Assembly: GCF_002239585.1 (NCBI RefSeq)
Contig: NZ_NDFH01000003.1
Coordinates: forward strand, 496,001-560,000
Source of the DNA: Psychromonas sp. CD1
Lineage (GTDB): Bacteria; Pseudomonadota; Gammaproteobacteria; Enterobacterales; Psychromonadaceae
Length of the DNA: 64,000 bases
Reading direction: 5' to 3'
In this document: positions 27,378-36,739 of the stretch, in pieces
Position numbering within the stretch: the first letter of the stretch is position 1
Layout of the letters: each line of letters opens with the position of its first letter
Translations under genes and position numbers: made by a program
The notes under the pieces: model-generated
Seen by the model: only the letters and a program-made list of their open reading frames with translations
Told to the model about the DNA's origin: nothing
Database searches by the model: none

Positions 27378-27543
27378 AACGTTAAAAAGCGCCTCACCAA
27401 GCGTCCAAGTAGCCGTGGACATTATTCAAATTCTTGAACAAAATGAGATATTAAATGACATCGCTATCCAAGCTCTCGAAATAGCTTTAAATGATTTTAG
27501 AAAAAAGAAAAGGGAATATGATGGGCGCCGTACAGCTAAATAG
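27370..27543 (+). CDS. ybaM: YbaM-family small protein (DUF2496)
   Basis: A 57-residue protein starting at the ATG at 27370, overlapping the priC stop. The core VQVAVDIIQILEQNEI, followed by IQALEIALNDFRKK, matches E. coli YbaM (about 53 residues), which also follows priC. Function is unknown. It is acidic to basic along its length and entirely helical in appearance, with no membrane segment. Confidence 0.85.
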   Translation: MNKTLKSASPSVQVAVDIIQILEQNEILNDIAIQALEIALNDFRKKKREYDGRRTAK

Positions 27544-27561
27544 CTTACGGGATCATCTCTA

Positions 27562-27584
27562 TTAATAATGCTTAATAATGCTTA
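27562..27584. repeat. 10-bp tandem duplication TTAATAATGC x2
   Basis: Two perfect copies at 27562-27571 and 27572-27581, plus three further matching bases, between ybaM and the acylphosphatase gene. No reading frame is affected. Confidence 0.85.
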
Positions 27585-27610
27585 GTATACTTATACAGAG
27601 AGTATGGCCA

Positions 27611-27883
27611 TCATAAACATAAAAACTTTTGATGCGCGACATAAGGAATAGGTGTTTTTAACAGTCCATCGACTCTTGCCATCGTTGGACCTTTTTTTAT
27701 CCAGTGCAACAAATCATTCATATGCACCGTTTCACCAAAAAATAAGCACTCGACATCACCATTGGCTAAATTTTTCACCTGACCGGTCAACGCAAGGCGT
27801 TGTGCCTCTTGACGTGTAAAATAGCGAAAGCCAACCCCTTGTACATGGCCTGATACAATCACTCTATAAGCAATATTTTTGAT
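27611..27883 (-). CDS. Acylphosphatase, with no conventional start codon at the expected place
   Basis: The protein carries VSGHVQGVGFRYFTRQEA, with the catalytic Arg, and VKNLANGDVE, with the catalytic Asn. It is therefore an acylphosphatase of about 90 residues that hydrolyses acyl phosphates. The frame extends upstream as I-K-N-I-A-Y-R-V-I-V, the first beta strand. The codon where Met is expected is ATC (27881-27883), with AAAAGG about 10 nt upstream. A GTG at 27862 could start translation but would cut into that strand. The gene may use a rare start, use the GTG, or be impaired. The C terminus (HQKFLCL) also differs from the family's usual F-x-I-R. Confidence 0.8.
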   Translation of the reverse strand: MKNIAYRVIVSGHVQGVGFRYFTRQEAQRLALTGQVKNLANGDVECLFFGETVHMNDLLHWIKKGPTMARVDGLLKTPIPYVAHQKFLCL

Positions 27884-27962
27884 TTTATCACGACCTTTTA
27901 TTTTTAAATCTTAGCTAATAGAGAATAAGAGAATAGAGCATCACACTCTATTCTCTATACGC

Positions 27963-29345
27963 TTACTCTTTGCGCCAAGTAGTACCATTTGGCCCATCTT
28001 CTAAAATAATATTTAATGCACTAAGCTTAGTACGTGCATCATCAGCACTCGCCCAGTTTTTATTTTGACGCGCATCGTTGCGTTGTTTAATTAATATCTC
28101 AATATTTTTTACTTCATCAGAGCTCTCATTTCCTTGGAAAAACACATCAGAAACTTGTTGTAATAATCCTAAAACATTACCTAATGTTTTTAATAACAAA
28201 GCTAATTCTGCTGTGTTTTTAGCCTTTAAAAGTTTTGCTTTGTTTACTTCTTTTGCCAAATCAAAGAGCACAGCAAGTGCTTCTGGTGTATTAAAATCAT
28301 CGTCCATGGCTCGGCAAAAAGCGTGGTAATAGACATTGTTTTTATCAACAGGCTCTGTGCTGATTTTAACATCACGAAGCGCAGTATAGAGACGCTCTAA
28401 ACTTGCCCGTGATTGCTTTAAATTCTCTTCTGAGTAATTTAATTGACTACGGTAATGCCCAGAGATAAGAAAATAACGCACTGATTCTGCATCATAAACT
28501 TCCAACACCTCTTTGATAGTAAAAAAATTATTTAATGACTTAGACATTTTAACTTTATCAACTTGCACCATACCAGAATGCATCCAAGTATTGGCATACG
28601 TTGCATCATGCGCACAACACGATTGTGCAATCTCATTTTCATGATGCGGGAAAGTAAGATCCGATCCTCCGCCATGAATATCAAAAATAGAGCCTAAATG
28701 TTTATAGCTCATCGCCGAACATTCAATATGCCAACCAGGGCGACCTTCTCCCCATGGCGATGTCCAAGCAGGTTCATTTTCTTTAGACATTTTCCAAAGT
28801 ACAAAATCAAGGGGATCATGCTTACTTTCTGCAACGTCTACACGGGCACCCGCTTGTAACATTTCTAAATTTTGTCCACTTAATTTACCGTAACTGGCAA
28901 AACTAGAGACAGAAAATAAAACATCACCATTTGAGGCAATGTATGCATGTTGTTTTTTTATCAAGGTTTTAATCATCGCAATGACATCGGGCATATGCTC
29001 GGTTACACGAGGCTCAACATCTGGGCGGAGTATATTCAAAGCATCAAAGTCTAGATGCATTGCTTTTGTAAAACGTGCGGTTAATTGATCGCAACTTTCA
29101 TTGTTTTCATTAGCCCGATTAATTATTTTATCATCGATATCTGTAATATTACGAATAAAGTTTAACTCATAGCCTTTAAATCGTAAATAACGAACAACGC
29201 TATCAAACGCTACAAAAGTGCGACCATGACCAATATGACAATAATCATAAATAGTCACACCACACACATACATACTAACTTTACCCTCTATAAGGGGTGT
29301 GAATTCTTCTTTTTGTCTTGAGAGTGTGTTATATATTTTTAACAT
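27963..29345 (-). CDS. cysS: Cysteinyl-tRNA synthetase
   Basis: A 460-residue class I synthetase. CGVTIYD gives the first zinc Cys, [16 protein letters not shown] the HIGH motif, [10 protein letters not shown] further zinc ligands, and [10 protein letters not shown] the KMSKS loop. It charges tRNA-Cys. The gene stands alone and is divergent from ppiB, as in E. coli. Length equals that of E. coli CysS (461). No defect is seen. Confidence 0.97.
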   Translation of the reverse strand: MLKIYNTLSRQKEEFTPLIEGKVSMYVCGVTIYDYCHIGHGRTFVAFDSVVRYLRFKGYELNFIRNITDIDDKIINRANENNESCDQLTARFTKAMHLDFDALNILRPDVEPRVTEHMPDVIAMIKTLIKKQHAYIASNGDVLFSVSSFASYGKLSGQNLEMLQAGARVDVAESKHDPLDFVLWKMSKENEPAWTSPWGEGRPGWHIECSAMSYKHLGSIFDIHGGGSDLTFPHHENEIAQSCCAHDATYANTWMHSGMVQVDKVKMSKSLNNFFTIKEVLEVYDAESVRYFLISGHYRSQLNYSEENLKQSRASLERLYTALRDVKISTEPVDKNNVYYHAFCRAMDDDFNTPEALAVLFDLAKEVNKAKLLKAKNTAELALLLKTLGNVLGLLQQVSDVFFQGNESSDEVKNIEILIKQRNDARQNKNWASADDARTKLSALNIILEDGPNGTTWRKE

Positions 29346-29471
29346 TATGCTTCCAATTTATGATCTTAAAGGCTTATTCTAAATCACTATGACGACAAAT
29401 TCACCCTTTGTATTTAATCAAATTCATTGTTAATGTATGATAGCTTCTTTTTATTTCCTCAGGATCAACAA

Positions 29472-29966
29472 ATGATTACACTACATACGAATTTTGGTGA
29501 CATTAAACTTGCATTAAACACTGAAAAAGCACCAAATACGGTGGCTAATTTTCTTAAATATGCCACATCAGGTCACTATGATAATACTATTTTTCATCGT
29601 GTTATTTCAGGGTTTATGATCCAAGGTGGTGGATTTCAACCCGGTATGGATGAAAAAGACACGCATGAGCAGGTTAAAAATGAAGCAAATAATGGTTTGT
29701 TAAATGTAAAGTACTCTGTTGCAATGGCCCGCACAATGGAACCCCATTCTGCTTCCGCACAATTTTTTATTAATATTAATGATAATGCATTTCTTGATTT
29801 TAAATCTGAAACAAACGATGGATGGGGATATTGTGTATTTGCTGAAGTCGTTGAGGGATTTGATGTCGTCGATAAAATTCAAAATATTGCAACAGGTAAC
29901 TTTGGATTTGTACATCAAGATGTACCACTCGATGATGTATTGATAACACATGTGACAATTTCTTAA
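29472..29966 (+). CDS. ppiB: Peptidyl-prolyl cis-trans isomerase B (cyclophilin)
   Basis: A 164-residue cytoplasmic cyclophilin. I start it at the ATG at 29472 ([15 protein letters not shown]), which matches family N termini. The catalytic Arg is in [14 protein letters not shown], with [16 protein letters not shown] following. It speeds proline isomerisation during folding. It is divergent from cysS and abuts lpxH with no gap; the ppiB-lpxH pair is conserved in this group. Confidence 0.95.
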   Translation: MITLHTNFGDIKLALNTEKAPNTVANFLKYATSGHYDNTIFHRVISGFMIQGGGFQPGMDEKDTHEQVKNEANNGLLNVKYSVAMARTMEPHSASAQFFININDNAFLDFKSETNDGWGYCVFAEVVEGFDVVDKIQNIATGNFGFVHQDVPLDDVLITHVTIS

Positions 29967-30695
29967 ATGCGTACGCTCTTTATTGCTGACTTACATTTAA
30001 GTGAGAATAATCCACAAATCACACAGGCATTATTTGCTTTTTTGAAAACAGAGACCTCAAATGTTGATGCTTTATATATTTTAGGCGATCTTTTTGAAGT
30101 GTGGATTGGTGATGATGAGCATACTCCTTTAATGGATGAGGTGGCACAGCAGCTATCTCATTATCATAAAAAGTTTAATATTCCCATTTACTATATACAT
30201 GGTAACCGTGATTTTATGATAGGCCGGCGCTATGCAAAACAAGCAAATATGCAATTATTAGCCGAGCATTATAAAATTGACCTATATGGCCAAGACGTTT
30301 TAATAATGCACGGGGACACACTCTGTCTTGCGGATAAAAATTATCAACGTTTACGTAAAATAATTCATAATCCTCTTCTGCAATTTATTTTTAATTGTTT
30401 ACCCTTAAACTTTCGCAAAAAAATTGGCTGGAAAATCCGAACGGCAAGTCAAGCCAAAAAAGCATATAAAAAGGGCCATATTATGGGGGTAACTGAGTTT
30501 GAAGTTGAACGTTTACTCTGCCTATTTGAATGTTCACTCTTAATTCATGGGCATACACATAAAGTAGGTCGTTATCCTGTAACCTGTAAAAACACAAATA
30601 AATTGCGTATTGATGTGGGTGATTGGTTTAATCAATATAGCTTTGTTGAAGTCACCCCAACATCGATTGATATTATTATTCGCTCTATTCCTTAG
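29967..30695 (+). CDS. lpxH: UDP-2,3-diacylglucosamine hydrolase
   Basis: A 242-residue calcineurin-like phosphoesterase. The metal-binding blocks appear in order: IADLHL, LGDLFEVWIGDD, HGNRDFMIG, MHGDTLC and HGHTHK. It cuts UDP-diacylglucosamine to lipid X in lipid A synthesis, at the inner membrane surface. It starts directly after the ppiB stop, so translation is probably coupled. Confidence 0.95.
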   Translation: MRTLFIADLHLSENNPQITQALFAFLKTETSNVDALYILGDLFEVWIGDDEHTPLMDEVAQQLSHYHKKFNIPIYYIHGNRDFMIGRRYAKQANMQLLAEHYKIDLYGQDVLIMHGDTLCLADKNYQRLRKIIHNPLLQFIFNCLPLNFRKKIGWKIRTASQAKKAYKKGHIMGVTEFEVERLLCLFECSLLIHGHTHKVGRYPVTCKNTNKLRIDVGDWFNQYSFVEVTPTSIDIIIRSIP

Positions 30696-30727
30696 ACTTA
30701 TTCATGTCTTTCGCTTATATATATCTA

Positions 30728-30786
30728 CATTAGTAAAGGCATACATCATTAGTAAAGGCATACATATAATGTACGCCTTTACTAAT
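30728..30786. terminator. Terminator hairpin with a 19-bp tandem duplication of one arm
   Basis: CATTAGTAAAGGCATACAT occurs at 30728-30746 and again at 30747-30765. The complementary arm ATGTACGCCTTTACTAAT is at 30769-30786. Only one of the two left arms can pair at a time, so the terminator between convergent lpxH and prc exists in two alternative registers. Confidence 0.8.
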
Positions 30787-30805
30787 AATGATGATTAAAG
30801 TGCCT

Positions 30806-32800
30806 TTATAACTTAGAAAAATCTAACGTGATATGCCCTGCCTCGATTAAAAAAATATCTGATATTTCAAAATCTTTAGGAATATCGTCAATGCTTTTCA
30901 CTTCTTTAAGGCCTGCGCGTTTTAAACGCTCGTTAATGCGCTTTAATCCTTCTTGTTCATTTTTCTCTTGCTTTGTGATCCGAACTTTTTCAACAAGTGA
31001 AATTGTTTTGGTATCTTTTTCTCTTTGATATTGCGCAATATCTTCCGCAAGATAACTAAATTCTATCTCTTTCTTTATGCGCGCTTTATTTTTTATTTTC
31101 AATTGTGCGATTTTTGTATCTAAGGACACCCATTGCGTATAATTCGTTTTTCTAACCTTATCCCAAGGTAATGCATTTTTTTCTAAACTTTCCCCTGTTT
31201 CATCAGGATCAACGGCACTCGGGAATAAAATATCCGGTGTCACACCTTTATTTTGTGTGCTACCTCCGGTAATACGATAAAATTTTGCGATGGTATATTG
31301 TACGGAGCCAATGGTTTCCGCATCTTGATCATAAAAACGGGCAATACGTCTATTCTGTTGTACAGTACCTTTACCGAAACTAGGCTCACCAATGATAATC
31401 GCACGATTATAATCTTGTAAGGCAGCTGCAAATATTTCTGAGGCAGATGCACTATAACGATTAATCAGAACTGTCAGAGGACCAGAATAGCTAATTTTAG
31501 GGTTTTTATCTTGATGAACAAATATTTCATTACGGCTATCACGAACTTGTACAACAGGACCGGTTGTAATGAATAATCCGGTCAATAACGTAGCTTCGCT
31601 TAATGCGCCCCCTCCATTATTACGTAAATCTATCACGATACCCGAAATGTTTTTTGTTTGTAATTTTGTCAGTTCTTTATCGACATCAACACTTAAATTC
31701 ATATAAAAACTAGGGATGCTGATAACGCCAATATTTTTCCCGTCAATAACTTCAACACTCGATTTAGCTTCACGTTCTTCAAGATGAATTTTTTCACGAG
31801 TCAATTCAATGATACGATTTTTATTTCCCGATTTTTTAGCCATAATTTCTAAAAACACTTTGGTGCCCTTAGGACCTTTGATCAAGTCAACAATATCATC
31901 AAGGCGCCAGCCGATAACATCGACCATTGCTTCATCTTTTTGACCAACACTAATTATTTTATCATCTTTAAATATTTCATTAGACTGCTCAGCAGGTCCG
32001 CCGGGAACTAAACTACGGATAATTGTGTAATCATCTTGTAATTGTAAAACCGCACCAATACCTTCTAAGGAAAGATTCATTTCCATTTCAAAGCGCTTCG
32101 CATTACGTGGTGACAAATAACTAGTATGCGGGTCAATCGCATGGGAATAAGCGTTCATAAAACTTTGAAATACATCTTCACTTTCTGTTTGAGTAAGATG
32201 AGTCATCGCCACTTGATAGCGTTTAGTGAGTAGTTTTTTAATGTCTTTCCATGTTTTACCGTTAAGTTTTAAACTTAACGCTTCGTATTTTACTTTTTCT
32301 TGCCACAGTTTATCTAATGCAGCTTGATTTTTAGCCCAAGGTAACTCTGTTCTATCAAACTCATAACTATCTGATACTTTAAACTTTATCTCTTTATCTA
32401 GTAATGTTAATGCATAACTAAAGCGTTCATAACGACGTTGTAAATTTAACTGAAATATTTGATAAATATCCGTTAGTTGCCCTTTTTTCAAATCATCATC
32501 CAAGCGATATTGATACTGTTTTAAAGTATCAATATCGCTTTGCATAAAAATTTGTCGATTGTAGTCTAATACTTCAATATAACGGTTAAATATCTGTGCG
32601 GATAATGCATCATCAAGTAGAATATATTTATAATGAGAGCGACTATATAAGTCGCTCACTCTTTTCGCCACTTTTCCATGTTGAGCTTGCTGCTTTAATT
32701 GCGGTATATCTTTAAGCGTTATATTCGCAGAAATACTAAATGCACTTCCAATATATAACGAACTAATCAAAAATAAACTATGACGAAAAAAATGTTTCAT
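30806..32800 (-). CDS. prc: Tail-specific C-terminal processing protease Prc (Tsp)
   Basis: A 664-residue periplasmic serine protease with an N-terminal signal peptide, a PDZ domain (LEGIGAVLQ...SLVPGGPAEQS) and an S41 catalytic core. The nucleophile is in NRYSASASEIFAAAL and the Lys in GEPSFGKGTVQ. It degrades proteins with hydrophobic C termini and matures FtsI and lipoproteins in the periplasm. It follows proQ by 10 bp, the same proQ-prc pair as in E. coli. Confidence 0.95.
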   Translation of the reverse strand: MKHFFRHSLFLISSLYIGSAFSISANITLKDIPQLKQQAQHGKVAKRVSDLYSRSHYKYILLDDALSAQIFNRYIEVLDYNRQIFMQSDIDTLKQYQYRLDDDLKKGQLTDIYQIFQLNLQRRYERFSYALTLLDKEIKFKVSDSYEFDRTELPWAKNQAALDKLWQEKVKYEALSLKLNGKTWKDIKKLLTKRYQVAMTHLTQTESEDVFQSFMNAYSHAIDPHTSYLSPRNAKRFEMEMNLSLEGIGAVLQLQDDYTIIRSLVPGGPAEQSNEIFKDDKIISVGQKDEAMVDVIGWRLDDIVDLIKGPKGTKVFLEIMAKKSGNKNRIIELTREKIHLEEREAKSSVEVIDGKNIGVISIPSFYMNLSVDVDKELTKLQTKNISGIVIDLRNNGGGALSEATLLTGLFITTGPVVQVRDSRNEIFVHQDKNPKISYSGPLTVLINRYSASASEIFAAALQDYNRAIIIGEPSFGKGTVQQNRRIARFYDQDAETIGSVQYTIAKFYRITGGSTQNKGVTPDILFPSAVDPDETGESLEKNALPWDKVRKTNYTQWVSLDTKIAQLKIKNKARIKKEIEFSYLAEDIAQYQREKDTKTISLVEKVRITKQEKNEQEGLKRINERLKRAGLKEVKSIDDIPKDFEISDIFLIEAGHITLDFSKL

Positions 32801-32810
32801 TAACGATCCT

Positions 32811-33425
32811 TTATTCGACGATCAAATGTTTAGCTTTCACTTTTACAACCATACCTGAATTTAATTGCACTTGAATTTCATCTTTCATTACTTCAATGAC
32901 AACACCTGCAACGGGTACTTTACCTAATAAAACTTTTACGGGTTGCTGAACTGACAGCTGTGAATGCGTCGCTTGTTTATAATTACTGATATCTTCAACG
33001 ACAACGACTTCTTTTTTCACTGGTGTGGTTTTACGGCGTGGTATCTTAGGCGTACGTTTAACACTTTCATTATTTTTTTTCTTATTTGCAAATACTTTAT
33101 CTTTGCTCTCTTTTAACGTTTTAAGGGCATGCTGTGCATGTTCAGCAGAAACGTCATCACCTTCTATACCTTCTAAATTAACTCGTTTTGTGCCTTCTTT
33201 TACACAATGTAAGTAACGCCAACTTAAAGTGTATTGTCGTAATGCGCCACGAAGCTGGGTTTTACTAACTCGAGATTCATCTTCTAAACATGCAACAAGT
33301 TCTTGGAATATTCCAATTTTTAATGGCTTAGCGAGCGTACTACCTGCCGTGAAACATAATGGGAATTTCTCAGTAATAAAATGGATTATCTGTTTGTTGT
33401 TAGTAAATTTTTCTGTGTTTTCCAT
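32811..33425 (-). CDS. proQ: RNA chaperone ProQ
   Basis: A 204-residue protein starting at the ATG at 33425; the longer frame adds 41 residues of unlikely sequence. The N-terminal FinO-like domain (about residues 1-115) contains [21 protein letters not shown] Lys-rich linker follows, then a C-terminal Tudor-like domain ending [14 protein letters not shown]. ProQ binds structured sRNAs and mRNA 3' ends. It forms an operon with prc. Confidence 0.93.
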   Translation of the reverse strand: MENTEKFTNNKQIIHFITEKFPLCFTAGSTLAKPLKIGIFQELVACLEDESRVSKTQLRGALRQYTLSWRYLHCVKEGTKRVNLEGIEGDDVSAEHAQHALKTLKESKDKVFANKKKNNESVKRTPKIPRRKTTPVKKEVVVVEDISNYKQATHSQLSVQQPVKVLLGKVPVAGVVIEVMKDEIQVQLNSGMVVKVKAKHLIVE

Positions 33426-33683
33426 GAAGAGCCTAATTAGTGATAACAATAGATGATGTCGTATTTTAATAACCGAAGTTGTTATTACGTACATCATAAT
33501 ATAAAAACGCTCAAGGAATGTGAAACTTAATTTGATATTATCCACCACTTTTTAACTTATCGCTTAAAAAACAGACAAGACAAACAGATAAAGAACACTA
33601 TCGTTCCTTTATAATTTCGCGTAAACTTCAGCCCCACTATCACGCGCTTGATTATCCAGATTTAATCTCAAAAGAGAACTTTT

Positions 33684-35027
33684 ATGAAACCAGAACTACT
33701 TTCCCCTGCTGGCACCCTTAAAAACATGCGTTATGCCTTTGCTTATGGCGCTGATGCAGTTTATGCGGGCCAACCCCGTTATTCTCTACGGGTGCGTAAT
33801 AATGAATTTAATTTAGAAAAATTAAAAATTGGCATTGATGAAGCTCACGCTCTAGGTAAACACCTATTTGTAGTCTGTAATATCCAACCACATAACTCTA
33901 AATTAAAAACATTTATTCGAGACATGAAACCGGTCATAGATCTTAAACCCGATGCATTGATAATGTCCGACCCAGGTTTAATCATGATGGTTCGTGAAGC
34001 TTTTCCCGATATGATCATACATTTAAGCGTGCAAGCCAATGCGGTTAACTGGGCAAGTGTTAAGTTTTGGGAAACACAAGGCATTAAACGCGTCATTTTA
34101 TCACGTGAATTGTCGTTAGATGAAATTGAAGAAATTCGCCAACATTGCCCCGACATTGAAATTGAAGTTTTCGTGCACGGAGCTCTTTGTATGGCGTATT
34201 CTGGGCGTTGTCTATTATCGGGATATATTAATAAGCGCGATCCAAATCAAGGAACTTGTACTAACTCGTGTCGTTGGAAATATAATGCACATGAAGCTAA
34301 AGAAAATGAAACGGGTGATATTGTTGCAATCCAAGAAGTGAGTCCTACGTTAGGGATCGGCCAACCTTCAGATAAAATATTCTTACTCCAAGAAGAAGGT
34401 CGTCCTAATGAATATATGCCAGCATTTGAAGATGAACATGGCACTTATATCATGAATTCTAAAGATTTACGGGCCATTCAACATATTGAGCGTTTGCTCG
34501 AGATTGGTGTCAACTCTTTTAAAATAGAAGGACGCACCAAAAGCTTTTATTATTGTGCACGTACAGCTCAAGTTTATCGTAAAGCGATGGATGATGCGAT
34601 TGCAGGGCGCCCTTTCGATGCCAAATTAATGGGTACACTTGAAAACTTAGCTCATCGTGGTTATACCGAAGGTTTCTTGAGTCGGCACACTCATGATAAA
34701 TACCAAAATTACGATTATGGTTACTCCATTAGTGACACACAACAATTTGTGGGTGAAATGACGGGTCGCCTTGAAAATGGTCTTGCTGAAGTCACGGTAA
34801 AAAACAAGTTTTTAGTTGGAGATAGTTTAGAGTTAATGACCCCACAGGGAAACATTAATTTTACACTAGAAGAATTACATAATCGTAGAGGTGAATTAGT
34901 TGACGTAGCACCAGGCTCTGGGCATATTCTCTATATACCCATTCCCAAAGAGGTTGATTTAAGTCACGCACTATTAATGCGTAACTTAAGCAATGGTAGC
35001 AACACACGCAACCCCCACAAAAATTAA
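33684..35027 (+). CDS. trhP: tRNA U34 hydroxylation protein TrhP (YegQ, U32 family)
   Basis: A 447-residue U32 protein, full length for TrhP. It begins KPELLSPAGTLKNMRYAFAYGADAVYAG and carries the U32 signature E-V-F-V-H-G-A-L-C-M-A-Y-S-G-R-C. Further cysteines in GTCTNSCRW and ARTAQ complete the cluster region, followed by a C-terminal U32_C domain. TrhP takes part in prephenate-dependent 5-hydroxyuridine formation at tRNA position 34. It is followed after one base by the ferredoxin gene yfhL, a suggestive functional pairing. Confidence 0.92.
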   Translation: MKPELLSPAGTLKNMRYAFAYGADAVYAGQPRYSLRVRNNEFNLEKLKIGIDEAHALGKHLFVVCNIQPHNSKLKTFIRDMKPVIDLKPDALIMSDPGLIMMVREAFPDMIIHLSVQANAVNWASVKFWETQGIKRVILSRELSLDEIEEIRQHCPDIEIEVFVHGALCMAYSGRCLLSGYINKRDPNQGTCTNSCRWKYNAHEAKENETGDIVAIQEVSPTLGIGQPSDKIFLLQEEGRPNEYMPAFEDEHGTYIMNSKDLRAIQHIERLLEIGVNSFKIEGRTKSFYYCARTAQVYRKAMDDAIAGRPFDAKLMGTLENLAHRGYTEGFLSRHTHDKYQNYDYGYSISDTQQFVGEMTGRLENGLAEVTVKNKFLVGDSLELMTPQGNINFTLEELHNRRGELVDVAPGSGHILYIPIPKEVDLSHALLMRNLSNGSNTRNPHKN

Positions 35028-35028
35028 G

Positions 35029-35274
35029 ATGGCATTATTAATAAAAGACAACTGCATTAATTGTGATATGTGCGATCCGGAATGTCCGAATGAAGCGATC
35101 ACTTTCGGTGCGGATATTTATGAAATAAATCCGGAATTATGCACTGAATGCGTTGGTTTTTATGAAAAACCAACGTGTATTGCTGTATGCCCTATTAATT
35201 GTATTATTGTAGATCCTGATAATGTTGAAAACGAAAAGCAATTATTAGATAAATTTGCACTTTTGCATGTTTAA
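35029..35274 (+). CDS. yfhL: YfhL-type 2[4Fe-4S] ferredoxin
   Basis: An 81-residue ferredoxin with motifs CINCDMCDPECP and CTECVGFYEKPTCIAVCP. The enlarged loop between the second-motif cysteines is typical of YfhL (Alvin family). The ATG at 35029 overlaps the end of trhP by spacing of 1 nt, and a frame starting earlier is an artefact of the trhP overlap. It probably supplies electrons or cluster support to TrhP; this is inferred from position and family. Confidence 0.92.
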   Translation: MALLIKDNCINCDMCDPECPNEAITFGADIYEINPELCTECVGFYEKPTCIAVCPINCIIVDPDNVENEKQLLDKFALLHV

Positions 35275-35286
35275 AAAAGGTCATTA

Positions 35287-36633
35287 ATGGCGACTCGGGC
35301 AAAGTTTTTACAAGGATCCATACTAAAACATGTTATTACCATGGCGAGCACTAATGCAATTGGTTTAAGTGTGTTGTTTATGGTCGACCTTATTAACATT
35401 TTTTTTATTAGCTCTCTTGGTAACTCATCCTATACAGCCGCCATCGGCTATGCTAGTGCATTATTATTTTTAAGCACGTCTTTATGCTTGAGTTTAGTCA
35501 CCGTTAATAGCGCTATTATTTCGAAATTAATTGGTCAGCATAAATATCAAAAAGCACGTCAATCGGTCAGTAATTTAAGTGTTTATGCTTTAATTATGAG
35601 TACGTTAATAAGTTTGCTTATTTGGATCTATACGCCGGCGTTATTAACACTAATCGGTGCAAATGGAGAAGAGTTACAAGGTGCAATACTCTATATACGC
35701 ATCATTATTCCTTCTTTACCTATTTTAGCTTTATCCATGCAAATGGGGGCTACTTTACGTAGCCTCGGTAATGCCAAACACGCAATGTACGCGTCTTTGG
35801 GTGGCGGGTTAATTAATGCTTGTTTAGATCCTATTTTTATTTTTGTATTACATATGGATATACGAGGAGCGGCAATTGTCAGCGTGATTGCTCGTATAAC
35901 CGCCTTAGGGTTAGGTTTTTATTTTTTAATAAAAAAACATGACATGCTAGCTCTTCCGCATTTTGATCTTTTTAAAAAAGATATTAAACGTATTTCAAAC
36001 ATTGCACTGCCCGCAACGTTAACCCAAATGGCAACACCCTTAGGCAATTTATATGTCACCTACGAAGTCGCAAATTTTGGCAGTAAATATGTTGCAGGCT
36101 GGGCAATCATTGGTCGTTTGATCCCCGTTGCTTTTAGTCTTTTATTTGCGTTGTCAGGCGCAATTGGCCCCATTATTGGGCAGAACTTTGGAGCCGGATC
36201 ATTCGCACGAGTACGCGACACATTAACGCAATCATTAAAGCTTTGTATCGCTTACACATCTTGTGTTGCTATACTCTTAGCTTTAGGTCAAGAAACTATA
36301 ATAAATATCTTTCACGCACAACATGAAAGTGCTGAAATTATTCAAGTTTTCTGTCAATATGTCGCGATTACGTTTGTATTTACGGGGTTTACATTTGTCT
36401 CTATGGCTTTTTTAAACAACTTAGGCTACGCCAAATATGCCACATTGCTTAATATTGGTAAAATGACTTTAGGCACCGTACCTTTTGTGTCTATCGGTGC
36501 TTTTTATTTTAATGCTCCAGGTATACTTTATGGACAAGCACTCGGTAATATTATTTTTGGTTTATTAGCCTTACGTTTAACTTATAAAATACTAAATTTA
36601 AGTGAAAACAAATACCAAAGTAACATCAGGTAG
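35287..36633 (+). CDS. MATE-family multidrug/Na+ efflux protein
   Basis: A 448-residue membrane protein with 12 predicted helices in two similar halves, typical of MATE transporters. Landmarks are the first helix region (TNAIGLSVLFMVDLINIFFISSLG), GATLRSLGNAKHAM, and PIIGQNFGAGSFARVRDT in the second half. It exports cationic compounds in exchange for Na+ or H+; the substrate is unknown. It starts 12 bp after yfhL and could share its transcript. Confidence 0.9.
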   Translation: MATRAKFLQGSILKHVITMASTNAIGLSVLFMVDLINIFFISSLGNSSYTAAIGYASALLFLSTSLCLSLVTVNSAIISKLIGQHKYQKARQSVSNLSVYALIMSTLISLLIWIYTPALLTLIGANGEELQGAILYIRIIIPSLPILALSMQMGATLRSLGNAKHAMYASLGGGLINACLDPIFIFVLHMDIRGAAIVSVIARITALGLGFYFLIKKHDMLALPHFDLFKKDIKRISNIALPATLTQMATPLGNLYVTYEVANFGSKYVAGWAIIGRLIPVAFSLLFALSGAIGPIIGQNFGAGSFARVRDTLTQSLKLCIAYTSCVAILLALGQETIINIFHAQHESAEIIQVFCQYVAITFVFTGFTFVSMAFLNNLGYAKYATLLNIGKMTLGTVPFVSIGAFYFNAPGILYGQALGNIIFGLLALRLTYKILNLSENKYQSNIR

Positions 36634-36739
36634 AAGGGATATATCACACATTAGGTTGGTGATAAATATGTCCTTTTATTTAAACAACAATATTTAAACT
36701 ATTTTTTCGCCAAAGGTATTGATAAATGGAATCTAGCAT

